DNA from: Algoriphagus pacificus
GTDB taxonomy: Bacteria; Bacteroidota; Bacteroidia; Cytophagales; Cyclobacteriaceae
Direction of reading: 5' to 3'
Length of the DNA stretch: 64,000 nt
Assembly: GCF_017254845.1 (NCBI RefSeq)
Contig: NZ_JAFKCU010000001.1
Span: forward strand, 765,048-829,047
Part shown: positions 7,487 to 15,897 of the stretch, one piece after another
Layout of the letters: every line of letters begins with the position of its first letter
Position numbering within the stretch: the first letter of the stretch is position 1
Notes under the pieces: generated by a model
Seen by the model: the letters and a program-made list of their open reading frames with translations, nothing else
What the model was told of the DNA's origin: nothing
Database searches by the model: none
Made by a program: the position numbers and the translations under genes

Positions 7487-10400
7487 ATGGAACAATTTTT
7501 ACACAGAATCATGGAAAGGATTTCCTCTATGAGGAATCTTGGTGTTCTGGTTTTAGTAATCCTTTCAGTCTCATTTGAGACGCTTGCTCAAACCCAGATC
7601 AGAGGTAAAGTAACGGACAAGGAGGGGCTTGGTATTCCTGGTGTTTCTATTTTAGAAAAAGGAACCCAAAATGGCACCATCACAGATTTGGATGGTTCTT
7701 ATGCGATCATTGCTTCCAATGAAGATGCTGTATTGGTGTATTCGTTTATTGGATACAAAACGATCGAACAAACTGTAAAGGGAAAATCAGTCATCGATTT
7801 GACTTTTGAGGAGGAAGACACCTTACTGGAGCAAGTGGTTGTGGTGGGCTATGGAACCCAGAAAAAAGTCAATGTGACTGGAGCTGTGGATCAGTTGGCT
7901 GGAGAAGAAATTGCGGATAGACCTATAGCGAATGTTATGCAAGGTCTTCAAGGAATGAGCCCGGGATTGAACATTACCTATCAAGGAGGAAAACCTGGAT
8001 CTGTTCCTGATATCAATATCAGAGGTTTCACTTCCATCAATGGTGGCGGACCATTGATCATCATTGATGGAATCGCTGGAAATAACAGTGATTTGTTGAG
8101 ATTGAATCCTTCAGATATCGAATCTTATTCTGTTTTGAGAGATGCTGCTTCTGCTGCTATTTATGGTGCCAGAGCTGCTTTTGGGGTGATTTTGATTACC
8201 ACCAAAAAGGGAGCAGAGGGAAATCAAAGGATTTCTTATAACAATTACTTTGCATGGGGAAGACCCTCAGTTCTCCCTAAACCAGTGACTGACCCTTACA
8301 TCCATTCCAGAGTTTTGGAGATTTCTACCAACAATACACCTTGGGATTATGTCAATTACTCTGATGCACATTATCAATGGGCCAAAGAAAGATCAAATGA
8401 CCCAAGTATTGAAGACACTAGATTGGACCCAAATAATCCGAATCGTTGGGCTTACATGGGTAATTATGATTGGTACGATTACTTTTTCAATAAATCCAGT
8501 TTTTCAACAAACCACAGATTATCTATCAGTGGGAATAGCGGTGGCAAAATGCCGATGGGATACTATGTGTCCGGCGACTATACTAATGAAAACGGCTTAA
8601 ATAAGCTTGCTGACGATTATTGGAACCGATATTCCTTAAGAACTCGTGTGACTGCCAAGCCTTTGAAATGGTTGAATATTGATAACAACTTGAATATTTA
8701 CCAGACTAGAAGAGAAGACCCAACAAACGATATTACAAGTGTTTATAACCTAAGACCAATTGACGTTGCAGTCAATCCTGATGGAACTTGGGCAAATACT
8801 GAAACAGGTAGATTGGCTGCTCGATTGGTAGATGGTGGAGAAAATCAGGAGAACATGTTTGGTTTCCAGAATATCTTAGGAGCATCTGCCAGTTTATTAA
8901 ATGGTGATTTGACTTTCAATGCTACGGCTAGTTTCAAAAGAGAGCAATGGAAATACCACTGGGATAGAAAAAAATATAATATCGGTTTTGGTCCGGAAGA
9001 TATCAGAACTGAAGGTGGTGATGGTTCGGTAATAGAAAGAAATGGCTCTCTGAATACTACTATTCTTGATTTCTATGGCAAGTATTCCAAAACTTTTGGC
9101 AAGCATAATTTCAATATCCTAGCAGGATATAATCAGGAGGATTACGATTATTCGACCATTCAGGCAGAAAGAAGAGTCTTGATTTCTTCTTCGCTTCCAT
9201 ACATTGGTTTGACTACCGGAGATTCTTTTATCACGCCTTCCTACAGTGCATATGCCTTGAGAAGTTTGTTTGGAAGAATCAACTACACCTTCAATGAAAA
9301 ATACATTCTTGAAGTAAATGGGCGATATGATGGATCTTCAAGATTCCCGAAAGATAATCGTTGGGGCTTTTTCCCATCGGTGTCTGCTTCTTGGTTGATG
9401 ATGGATGAAGGATTCTTCCAGCCTTTGACGAGTGCGATTTCCACTTTTAAAGTTAGGGCATCCTATGGAAGTTTAGGAAATCAGAACGTTTCCAACTTCG
9501 GTTACATCCAGTCTTTGCCAACAAATCTTTCCAGCTATTTAATCGGTGGTAGCAAGAAAACCATCATCAGTTCAGCGCCTTCTCTTGCAGTGGATCCAAA
9601 CTTCTACACTTGGGAAGAGGTAATTTCAACCAATATAGGATTGGATTTCGGGTTTTTGGGAGACAGAATCAGCGGAACTTTCGATTATTTCATTAGAGAT
9701 ACCAAGGGAATGTTGACAGATCCTGTCGAGCTTCCCGGCGTATTGGGTACTGCACCTCCAAAGCAAAATGCTGCTGATTTAAGAACTAAAGGATTTGACT
9801 TTTCTATCGGCTATCGTGATCAAGTAGGTAGTACTTCAAACCCAGTACAATTCGGTGTGAAAATGATTGTTTCCGATTCTAGATCCACGATCACCAAGTT
9901 TCAAAATGAGCAAAACTTGTTCTCCAACTGGAGAGTAGGACAAGAAATAGGTGAAATGTGGGGTCTGCAGAGCGATGGATTTTTTGCCAACGAAGATGAA
10001 ATTACCAAGTTGGATCAGTCAAGCATTGTTCCTTGGGGAGCATTGGATATTGTTCCAGGTTGGCCAAAATATGTGGACTTGAATAATGACGGTAAAATCG
10101 AAATAGGTCAGACTCAAGACGATCCGAAGGATTTAAAACTTATTGGTAATACAACAGCCAGATACAGATATGGGGCAAACATTGACCTGAGCTGGAGCGG
10201 ATTTGACTTATCTATCTTCATGCAAGGAGTTGCCAAGAAAGATTATTACCCAAGCTATTATTTATTCTGGGGTCCATATCAACAACCATATGGAAACGTC
10301 TACCCATGGAATCTGGACTTTTATAGAGGACAGGCGGATGGAGCAGATTTAATGGCTCAACATTCTCAAGCCTACATCGATGCAGGTTTGGCAGACCAAA

Positions 10401-10720
10401 ATCTGGATTCAAAATATCCTGTATTGCAATCTTGGTTAGCTGATGCCAATTATGGTTCTGGCTTGGATATTCCTCAAACCAAGTATTTACTAAGTGGAGC
10501 ATACCTACGACTGAAAAACGTCACGCTGGGTTATAGCTTTCCACAGGTGTTGACCGAAAAACTAAAAGTAACCAAAGTCAGAGTGTATGTCACAGGTGAA
10601 AACTTGTATGAGTTTTCCGCTATCAAAAGGTATGTGGATCCAGAGGCAATCAATTCTGGAAGTGCTTGGGCTTATCCTTTCCAGAGAAAATTTGCATTCG
10701 GAGTTAACATAGACCTGTAA
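7487..10720 (+). CDS. SusC/RagA-type TonB-linked outer-membrane transporter
   Basis: 1077 residues. The signal peptide ends near FETLAQ. It is followed by a carboxypeptidase-regulatory-like domain (IRGKVTDKEGLGIPGVSI, about 38-115), then VVVVGYGTQKKVNVTGAV, the TonB plug (ADRPIANVMQGLQGMSPGLN ... INIRGFTSINGGGPLIIIDG ... SYSVLRDAASAAIYGARA, about 130-240) and a long beta-barrel. This is the canonical SusC order. It imports an oligomeric or complexed substrate delivered by its SusD partner, which follows 18 bases downstream. Flanking phosphoesterases suggest a phosphate-containing substrate rather than a plain polysaccharide; no glycoside hydrolase lies in the cluster. Confidence 0.95.
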   Translation: MEQFLHRIMERISSMRNLGVLVLVILSVSFETLAQTQIRGKVTDKEGLGIPGVSILEKGTQNGTITDLDGSYAIIASNEDAVLVYSFIGYKTIEQTVKGKSVIDLTFEEEDTLLEQVVVVGYGTQKKVNVTGAVDQLAGEEIADRPIANVMQGLQGMSPGLNITYQGGKPGSVPDINIRGFTSINGGGPLIIIDGIAGNNSDLLRLNPSDIESYSVLRDAASAAIYGARAAFGVILITTKKGAEGNQRISYNNYFAWGRPSVLPKPVTDPYIHSRVLEISTNNTPWDYVNYSDAHYQWAKERSNDPSIEDTRLDPNNPNRWAYMGNYDWYDYFFNKSSFSTNHRLSISGNSGGKMPMGYYVSGDYTNENGLNKLADDYWNRYSLRTRVTAKPLKWLNIDNNLNIYQTRREDPTNDITSVYNLRPIDVAVNPDGTWANTETGRLAARLVDGGENQENMFGFQNILGASASLLNGDLTFNATASFKREQWKYHWDRKKYNIGFGPEDIRTEGGDGSVIERNGSLNTTILDFYGKYSKTFGKHNFNILAGYNQEDYDYSTIQAERRVLISSSLPYIGLTTGDSFITPSYSAYALRSLFGRINYTFNEKYILEVNGRYDGSSRFPKDNRWGFFPSVSASWLMMDEGFFQPLTSAISTFKVRASYGSLGNQNVSNFGYIQSLPTNLSSYLIGGSKKTIISSAPSLAVDPNFYTWEEVISTNIGLDFGFLGDRISGTFDYFIRDTKGMLTDPVELPGVLGTAPPKQNAADLRTKGFDFSIGYRDQVGSTSNPVQFGVKMIVSDSRSTITKFQNEQNLFSNWRVGQEIGEMWGLQSDGFFANEDEITKLDQSSIVPWGALDIVPGWPKYVDLNNDGKIEIGQTQDDPKDLKLIGNTTARYRYGANIDLSWSGFDLSIFMQGVAKKDYYPSYYLFWGPYQQPYGNVYPWNLDFYRGQADGADLMAQHSQAYIDAGLADQNLDSKYPVLQSWLADANYGSGLDIPQTKYLLSGAYLRLKNVTLGYSFPQVLTEKLKVTKVRVYVTGENLYEFSAIKRYVDPEAINSGSAWAYPFQRKFAFGVNIDL

Positions 10721-10738
10721 TTAAGAAAAGAAACGATC

Positions 10739-12529
10739 ATGAAAAAATATATCTTATATATCAGCGCTGCTTTCGTTTTAGCTTCCTGCAACGATGATTT
10801 TCTGGATAAATATCCACAAACTTCGGTAGCTCCAGAGGAGTTTTTCAAAACCGAGGAAGACTTGGAATTGTATGTCAATGGCCTATTAACCATGGCCGGA
10901 CCAGGTAACTACCTTGCTGACCAAAGCAGTGATAACCTTGCAACTACCGGGGCTATTGAAATCAAAAATATAATGACAGGTACTCCAAGTTCCCAGACTG
11001 TAACGGGTGGCTGGAGTTGGGGAACTCTAAGAAACATTAATTATTTCCTAGACAACTATACAAAAGCAACTGGTTCTGATGAAGGAATTGCACATTATGT
11101 TGGGCTGGCTAGGTATTACAGAGCGATGTTTTACTTTGACAAAGTCAAAAGATATTCTGATGTGCCTTGGTATGAAAAGACTCTTAATCCAGGTGATGAA
11201 GATTTGTACAAAGCCAGAGATCCAAGAGAAATGGTCATGTCAAAAGTGATGGAAGATCTTGAATTTGCCATGGAAAATGTCAGAACATCCGTCCCAACAG
11301 GCACTCCAAATGTCTGGGCTGTGAAAGCTTTTGCAGCAAGAGTTGCCTTGTATGAAGGAACTTACAGAAAATACCATTCCGAGTTAGGACTAGAAAGTAG
11401 TGCGAATCAATTTCTGGAACAGGCAAAAAGTATCGCCCTTGAAATCATGAATTCCGGATTGTATTCAATCTATAATTCTGGGAATCCAGAAAAGGATTAT
11501 GCATCACTTTTTGGTGCCCAAAATTTGTTGGGAAATCCAGAAGTTATCCTTGCAAATATTTATGATTCTAGCAAGGATAGAGGTTCAAATAACAATACTG
11601 GCATTTTTGGAGACTACGAGCAATCGCCCTCAAAAGACCTGGTTTTAAGTTATTTGATGCGTGATGGCTCGCGTTTTACTGAATTAGAAGGTTATGATAA
11701 AATGGGTTTTATAGATGAATTCCAAAACAGAGACCCAAGACTAAGCCAAACTGTGGTTTATCCGGGTTGGGTGAGACAGCCAGACACTAATCCTTACATT
11801 CAGACATTGAGCAAGAACTTTACAGGCTATCATCAATTAAAAGGTTATGTCAATAGCACCAATAATGTGGAGGTTTCCAGTGATGATTTCCCGGTTTATA
11901 GATTTGCAGAAGTTTTGTTGACTTATGCGGAAGCCAAAGCGGAATTGAATGAAATTACCCAAGGAGATCTGGATATGTCTGTGAACCTACTCAGAGAAAG
12001 AGCTGGAATGCCGATTTTGGAACTTGCCGCTGCGAATGGAAATCCAGATCCATTTTTAGCTTCAAAATACCCAATGATTTCTGGAGCCAACCAAGGCGTG
12101 CTTTTGGAGATTCGAAGAGAAAGAAGAGTAGAAATGGCATTAGAGGGGTATCGTTACGATGACTTAATGCGATGGAATGCAGGAAAATTATTAGAGATTA
12201 TCCCACAGGGTATGTATTTTTCAGGTCTTGGGAAATATGATATGACAGGCGATGGTATCGAGGATATTATTCTTGTAAATAAGGATAGCTCTATTCCTGT
12301 TGGAGACGAGAAAGAGAAAAACAGCCTTGGTGTAGCTTTGATTTACTACAAAGCTGGAACCATCGACGAAAATGTGGATGTCTTTTTATCCAATGGTGAA
12401 AACGGTGGCAATATGGTGACTGAGACCAAAGCAAGAAACTTTGTCGAGCCAAAATACTATTACAGACCTGTTCCTATCCAGCAGGTAACCCTCAATCCAA
12501 ACCTGAAACAAATATTCGGTTGGGAATAA
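10739..12529 (+). CDS. SusD/RagB-type outer-membrane nutrient-binding lipoprotein
   Basis: 596 residues. The lipoprotein signal ends ...LASC, followed by the SusD opening NDDFLDKYPQTSVAPEEFFKTEEDLELYVNG. TPR-like helices (GLARYYRAMFYFDKVKRYSDVPW) and the C-terminal RRERRVEMALEGYRYDDLMRW are the usual family landmarks. It caps the SusC barrel and captures substrate at the cell surface. Paired with the SusC gene directly upstream and followed by a hairpin and a phosphodiesterase gene. Confidence 0.95.
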   Translation: MKKYILYISAAFVLASCNDDFLDKYPQTSVAPEEFFKTEEDLELYVNGLLTMAGPGNYLADQSSDNLATTGAIEIKNIMTGTPSSQTVTGGWSWGTLRNINYFLDNYTKATGSDEGIAHYVGLARYYRAMFYFDKVKRYSDVPWYEKTLNPGDEDLYKARDPREMVMSKVMEDLEFAMENVRTSVPTGTPNVWAVKAFAARVALYEGTYRKYHSELGLESSANQFLEQAKSIALEIMNSGLYSIYNSGNPEKDYASLFGAQNLLGNPEVILANIYDSSKDRGSNNNTGIFGDYEQSPSKDLVLSYLMRDGSRFTELEGYDKMGFIDEFQNRDPRLSQTVVYPGWVRQPDTNPYIQTLSKNFTGYHQLKGYVNSTNNVEVSSDDFPVYRFAEVLLTYAEAKAELNEITQGDLDMSVNLLRERAGMPILELAAANGNPDPFLASKYPMISGANQGVLLEIRRERRVEMALEGYRYDDLMRWNAGKLLEIIPQGMYFSGLGKYDMTGDGIEDIILVNKDSSIPVGDEKEKNSLGVALIYYKAGTIDENVDVFLSNGENGGNMVTETKARNFVEPKYYYRPVPIQQVTLNPNLKQIFGWE

Positions 12530-12549
12530 AAAAATAAATCTTGAATTTC

Positions 12550-12580
12550 AGAGCCCGGCTAAAATCGGGCTCTCTTGTTT
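12550..12580 (+). terminator. Hairpin after susD, terminator or attenuator
   Basis: Perfect stem AGAGCCCG (12550-12557) / CGGGCTCT (12566-12573) with an eight-base loop, followed by only a weak T-rich stretch. It stands 19 bases before the next ATG, leaving little room for a separate promoter, so partial read-through to the phosphodiesterase gene is likely. Confidence 0.6.
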
Positions 12581-12591
12581 ATTCTTAGCAA

Positions 12592-13842
12592 ATGAAAAAA
12601 TTTCTTCTAGCAGCAAGTATTCTACTTGTCGCACTCCAATCTTGTACTTCTGAAAAACAGCAAGAGAAGGAGCTAAAGTCAAAAAAAGTACTTTTTGTAA
12701 TTGTAGATGGGATACCCTACGATGTGATTGATTCCGTAGAAACTCCAAATCTGGACAAAATCATTTCCGAAGGTGGAATCATGAAGGCAACGATGGGAGG
12801 AGAAAAGGATGGATATAGTCAAACTCCTACCATTTCCGCAGTTGGATATAATTCCGTTCTCACAGGAGTCTGGGCAAATAAGCACAATGTATGGGGGAAC
12901 GGAATCAAAGATCCGAATTACAATTATTCAACAGTTTTTCGATTATTTAAAGACCAATTTCCGGATGGTAAGACAGCTATTTTTTCAACTTGGTTGGACA
13001 ATCGAACCAAACTTGTTGGGGATGGGCTTCCACAGACAGGCAACCTGAAAATCGATACACATTTTGATGGCTTGGAACTGGATACGGTGAACTATCCTCA
13101 TGATGATGAGAGAACCTATATTCATTTGATTGATGAGGAAGTGTCTAAAACAGCGGCAAAAACAATTTCTGAAAACGCTCCTGATTTGTCCTGGATGTAC
13201 CTGGAGTTTACAGATGACATGTCACACAGATATGGTAATAGTCCGCAATTCGTAGATGCTGTGAAAAAGGCGGATATTCAGATTGGAAGAGTTTGGGATG
13301 CAATAAAAGAAAGAGAAGCCAATTTTCAGGAAGACTGGCTGCTTGTAATAACCACTGACCACGGTAGAGAGGATGATGGCCATGGACATGGTGGTCAAAG
13401 CGACCGCGAACGTAGTATTTGGATTGCGACAAATGCAAAAAACAAAAACTCCCATTTTCAGGAATTAGGTCAGACAGTAGATATCCTTCCATCTATTGCC
13501 AATTTTATGGGCTTGGATATTTCAAGAGATCAGGCTATGGAATTGGATGGAACTCCTTTCATTGGAGATGTTTCTGCCAGTAATTTCAAAGCAACATTGG
13601 AGGACAACACCTTAAGTTTAAGCTGGAATTCATTGTCGAACGGAGAAAAGGGGAAAGTTTGGTTCAGTTATACGAATGACTTCAAAACCGGGGGAAAAGA
13701 TCAATACGAAGAATTGGGCGAAGTAGAGCTAGACAGAGGATCAGCGACGTTTGATTTGGCATCTCAAGATTCCAGTTTCTTGAAAGTTATTTTAGAAACA
13801 CCATCAGGATTTTTGAATTACTGGATTCTTGCAAAAGAATAA
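12592..13842 (+). CDS. Alkaline-phosphatase-superfamily phosphodiesterase lipoprotein
   Basis: 416 residues. The lipoprotein signal ends ...LQSC. The catalytic domain belongs to the type I phosphodiesterase/nucleotide pyrophosphatase group: VLFVIVDGIPYDVID gives the first metal Asp, SQTPTISAVGYNSVLTG the candidate Thr/Ser nucleophile region, and TTDHGREDDGHGHGG the C-terminal Asp-His metal ligands. The last 80 residues (after about 335) look like a small beta-domain. Being lipid-anchored, it probably works in the periplasm or at the cell surface. It follows SusCD and, with the upstream metallophosphoesterase, could strip phosphate from an imported diester. Substrate unproven. Confidence 0.83.
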   Translation: MKKFLLAASILLVALQSCTSEKQQEKELKSKKVLFVIVDGIPYDVIDSVETPNLDKIISEGGIMKATMGGEKDGYSQTPTISAVGYNSVLTGVWANKHNVWGNGIKDPNYNYSTVFRLFKDQFPDGKTAIFSTWLDNRTKLVGDGLPQTGNLKIDTHFDGLELDTVNYPHDDERTYIHLIDEEVSKTAAKTISENAPDLSWMYLEFTDDMSHRYGNSPQFVDAVKKADIQIGRVWDAIKEREANFQEDWLLVITTDHGREDDGHGHGGQSDRERSIWIATNAKNKNSHFQELGQTVDILPSIANFMGLDISRDQAMELDGTPFIGDVSASNFKATLEDNTLSLSWNSLSNGEKGKVWFSYTNDFKTGGKDQYEELGEVELDRGSATFDLASQDSSFLKVILETPSGFLNYWILAKE

Positions 13843-13844
13843 TT

Positions 13845-13882
13845 AAAAAGGGGCTCAGATTAAATTCTGAGCCCCTTTTTTT
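13845..13882. terminator. Bidirectional Rho-independent terminator
   Basis: Perfect 15-bp stem AAAAAGGGGCTCAGA (13845-13859) / TCTGAGCCCCTTTTT (13866-13880) with a six-base loop and A/T tracts on both sides. It serves both convergent genes; the downstream gene's stop codon is at its edge. Confidence 0.92.
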
Positions 13883-15770
13883 AGTCTAGGATCACTTTCT
13901 CTCTTTTCGGGTATTTCACTTCATACTGTAATTTCAATTCTTTTTGGGAGCCCGCTGGCACATCAATGATCCAACTTACTTTTCCTGTTTGAGGATCGAT
14001 TTTTCCACCAGACAGTTCCAAAGCTTCCACAGTGATTTCAGAGTTGACGGAAACAGGAATCTGATCTTCCACTTGGATGGCTACAGCCTGTGATTTGTTA
14101 TTGCGAACAGTGATTTTATACTCTCTGGTTTCTGTGATATTGGAGCCAATGCTCCTTTTCTTTGAGAATTCCTCATTCTTTTCTCGTTGCACCACGATGC
14201 TTCTGTCTCTGCCCATTGAGATTTGTAAAGTGTCCTGAAGGCTGGAAGCATTTAAAACTGATCTACCTACAAAGCCATCCTCAAAATACAAATTGCTCTC
14301 CCCTTCCAGTAAACTGTATTGGTTCCAGTCATTGATTTCAGCTACTAAAAATACATCGTTGTCAATTTTAGGAATCGCAGAATAGAGGTAATTGGCAGGG
14401 ATATCGTATGCTTTTAAATCAACCATAGTTTTTTCACCATTAGATTTAATGGTATAGGGCTCGGCTACTTCTATTTCCACAGTGGTCTGATTCTCTTGAA
14501 CAATTGTTTGAATGGATGGAGCCATTGCGATTTCATCTACAGTTTCATTTAAGGTAGAACTGCCACGTATCCTTATTGAATTATTTAATGCTCTTTTATT
14601 GGAACTACTATACCCAGTAACAGTTACTTCATTTAGCATTTGGGAGTTTGGAAATAAAGTCACGTTGATAGAAGAAGATGTAATGGGTACTTCTCTAGAT
14701 GAATATCCAATAAATGAAAAGACCAAAGACGAAGCCGACTGAGGTAAGCTTAATGAATAAAAACCCTCCACATCGGTAGCGGTTCCGATTGTTGTGCCTT
14801 TTACCAAGACAGTTGTACCAGGTAGAGGCTCTCCATCTTCTCCAAATACTCTTCCAGAAACGCTGGTAAAAGTCGTTCGCTTTTGAGAATAAGTAGTGAG
14901 TCTGGCAAAATTCAATTCCCATTTGTCCAAAGTAGGCACTTGTCCACTTTCATTGGGATTTCCATTTGAAAAACGAAGTTTGACATTATTCCAATCAACA
15001 CCTGTATTTTGGTTGACTTCGGCTTTGTAGTTTAGTTGAAGTGGAGAATTGATATCACTCACTCTCACATCGTATTTAGGATACCAGCCGGCATTTGCGA
15101 CCAAGTAGTTCAATTCAAAACTTGCCGGACCTGCCACATCTGCTTTCACTCGGATTCTAATTTCAGAAGTGGATTTATTTCCAGATTCCTGAAGAATACG
15201 GATCTGATTGATCAGTTTATTCTTTTCAAGATTCCCTTCATTTAGCTTGGTCTGAAGTTTTTTTAACTCAGATTTGATTTTGGTGAGTTCGCTTTCGTAA
15301 AAATCCATCGCCTGCTTCAGCTGGGTCATGTTCAACCCATTCTGACTTCCCCCGATGGATTTATTTGCCGAAAGTAAGTTTTCCTGTTGCGCGAGCACAT
15401 CTAGACGAATAGTTGTCTCCTCCTGATTTTGATCGATTTTCTTGATTTGATCTTCCAAGGACTTTATTTCCTCGTTGACTTTTTGACCAGATAAGTAATC
15501 TATCCGCTTATTGACAGCTTGGATCACAAAATTGCCTTTCCCTTTGACTTGGATGCTTTTTTCATCGACATAGGGTGACAGCCCTTTGATGACAATAAAG
15601 GATTCTCCGGCTGGAATCTGTCCGGCAGAAGTTTCAAAAATTTGGGCTCCCTTTAGGAAAACTGTGACTTCTTCAATTTTCGAAGTGAACTTTGTTTCCT
15701 TGAGTTCCTGAGCCGAAATCTTGAAAATAAACAGAATCAATAACGATGAAAGTAGAAACATTTGCTTCAT
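13881..15770 (-). CDS. DUF4139 (MuiA-like) protein with inserted carboxypeptidase-regulatory-like domain
   Basis: 629 residues. The signal peptide ends near KISAQ. Residues about 26-130 fit the N-terminal DUF4140 region (EEVTVFLKGAQIFETSAG), followed by a coiled coil (about 100-195). DUF4139 begins near 205 (PASFELNYLVANAGWYPKYDVRV) and ends in a DUF4139-like strand-rich region around WIIDVPAGSQKELKLQYEV. A module at about 303-388 (VSGRVFGEDGEPLPGTTVLVKG ... FSFIGY ... LNEVTVTGY) is inserted into DUF4139; it looks like the N-terminal extension of SusC-type receptors. The related MuiA of Pseudomonas is linked to suppression of mucoidy, but the molecular activity of this family is unclear. Confidence 0.82.
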   Translation of the reverse strand: MKQMFLLSSLLILFIFKISAQELKETKFTSKIEEVTVFLKGAQIFETSAGQIPAGESFIVIKGLSPYVDEKSIQVKGKGNFVIQAVNKRIDYLSGQKVNEEIKSLEDQIKKIDQNQEETTIRLDVLAQQENLLSANKSIGGSQNGLNMTQLKQAMDFYESELTKIKSELKKLQTKLNEGNLEKNKLINQIRILQESGNKSTSEIRIRVKADVAGPASFELNYLVANAGWYPKYDVRVSDINSPLQLNYKAEVNQNTGVDWNNVKLRFSNGNPNESGQVPTLDKWELNFARLTTYSQKRTTFTSVSGRVFGEDGEPLPGTTVLVKGTTIGTATDVEGFYSLSLPQSASSLVFSFIGYSSREVPITSSSINVTLFPNSQMLNEVTVTGYSSSNKRALNNSIRIRGSSTLNETVDEIAMAPSIQTIVQENQTTVEIEVAEPYTIKSNGEKTMVDLKAYDIPANYLYSAIPKIDNDVFLVAEINDWNQYSLLEGESNLYFEDGFVGRSVLNASSLQDTLQISMGRDRSIVVQREKNEEFSKKRSIGSNITETREYKITVRNNKSQAVAIQVEDQIPVSVNSEITVEALELSGGKIDPQTGKVSWIIDVPAGSQKELKLQYEVKYPKREKVILD

Positions 15771-15843
15771 AAATCCGGAGGTTAGATTAAAAGAATATTT
15801 TAGTAATCAACGGAAAAATCTAGGATTTGGCAACAATTAAAAC

Positions 15844-15880
15844 AAAAAACCCTCTCCAAAAATTAATTCGAAGAGGGTTT
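15844..15880 (-). terminator. Rho-independent terminator of the S9 peptidase gene
   Basis: Stem AAACCCTCT (15847-15855) / AGAGGGTTT (15872-15880) with a 16-base loop. On the minus strand it is followed by Ts (As at 15844-15849). Confidence 0.75.
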
Positions 15881-15897
15881 AGTAAAGGAAAGTTTTC

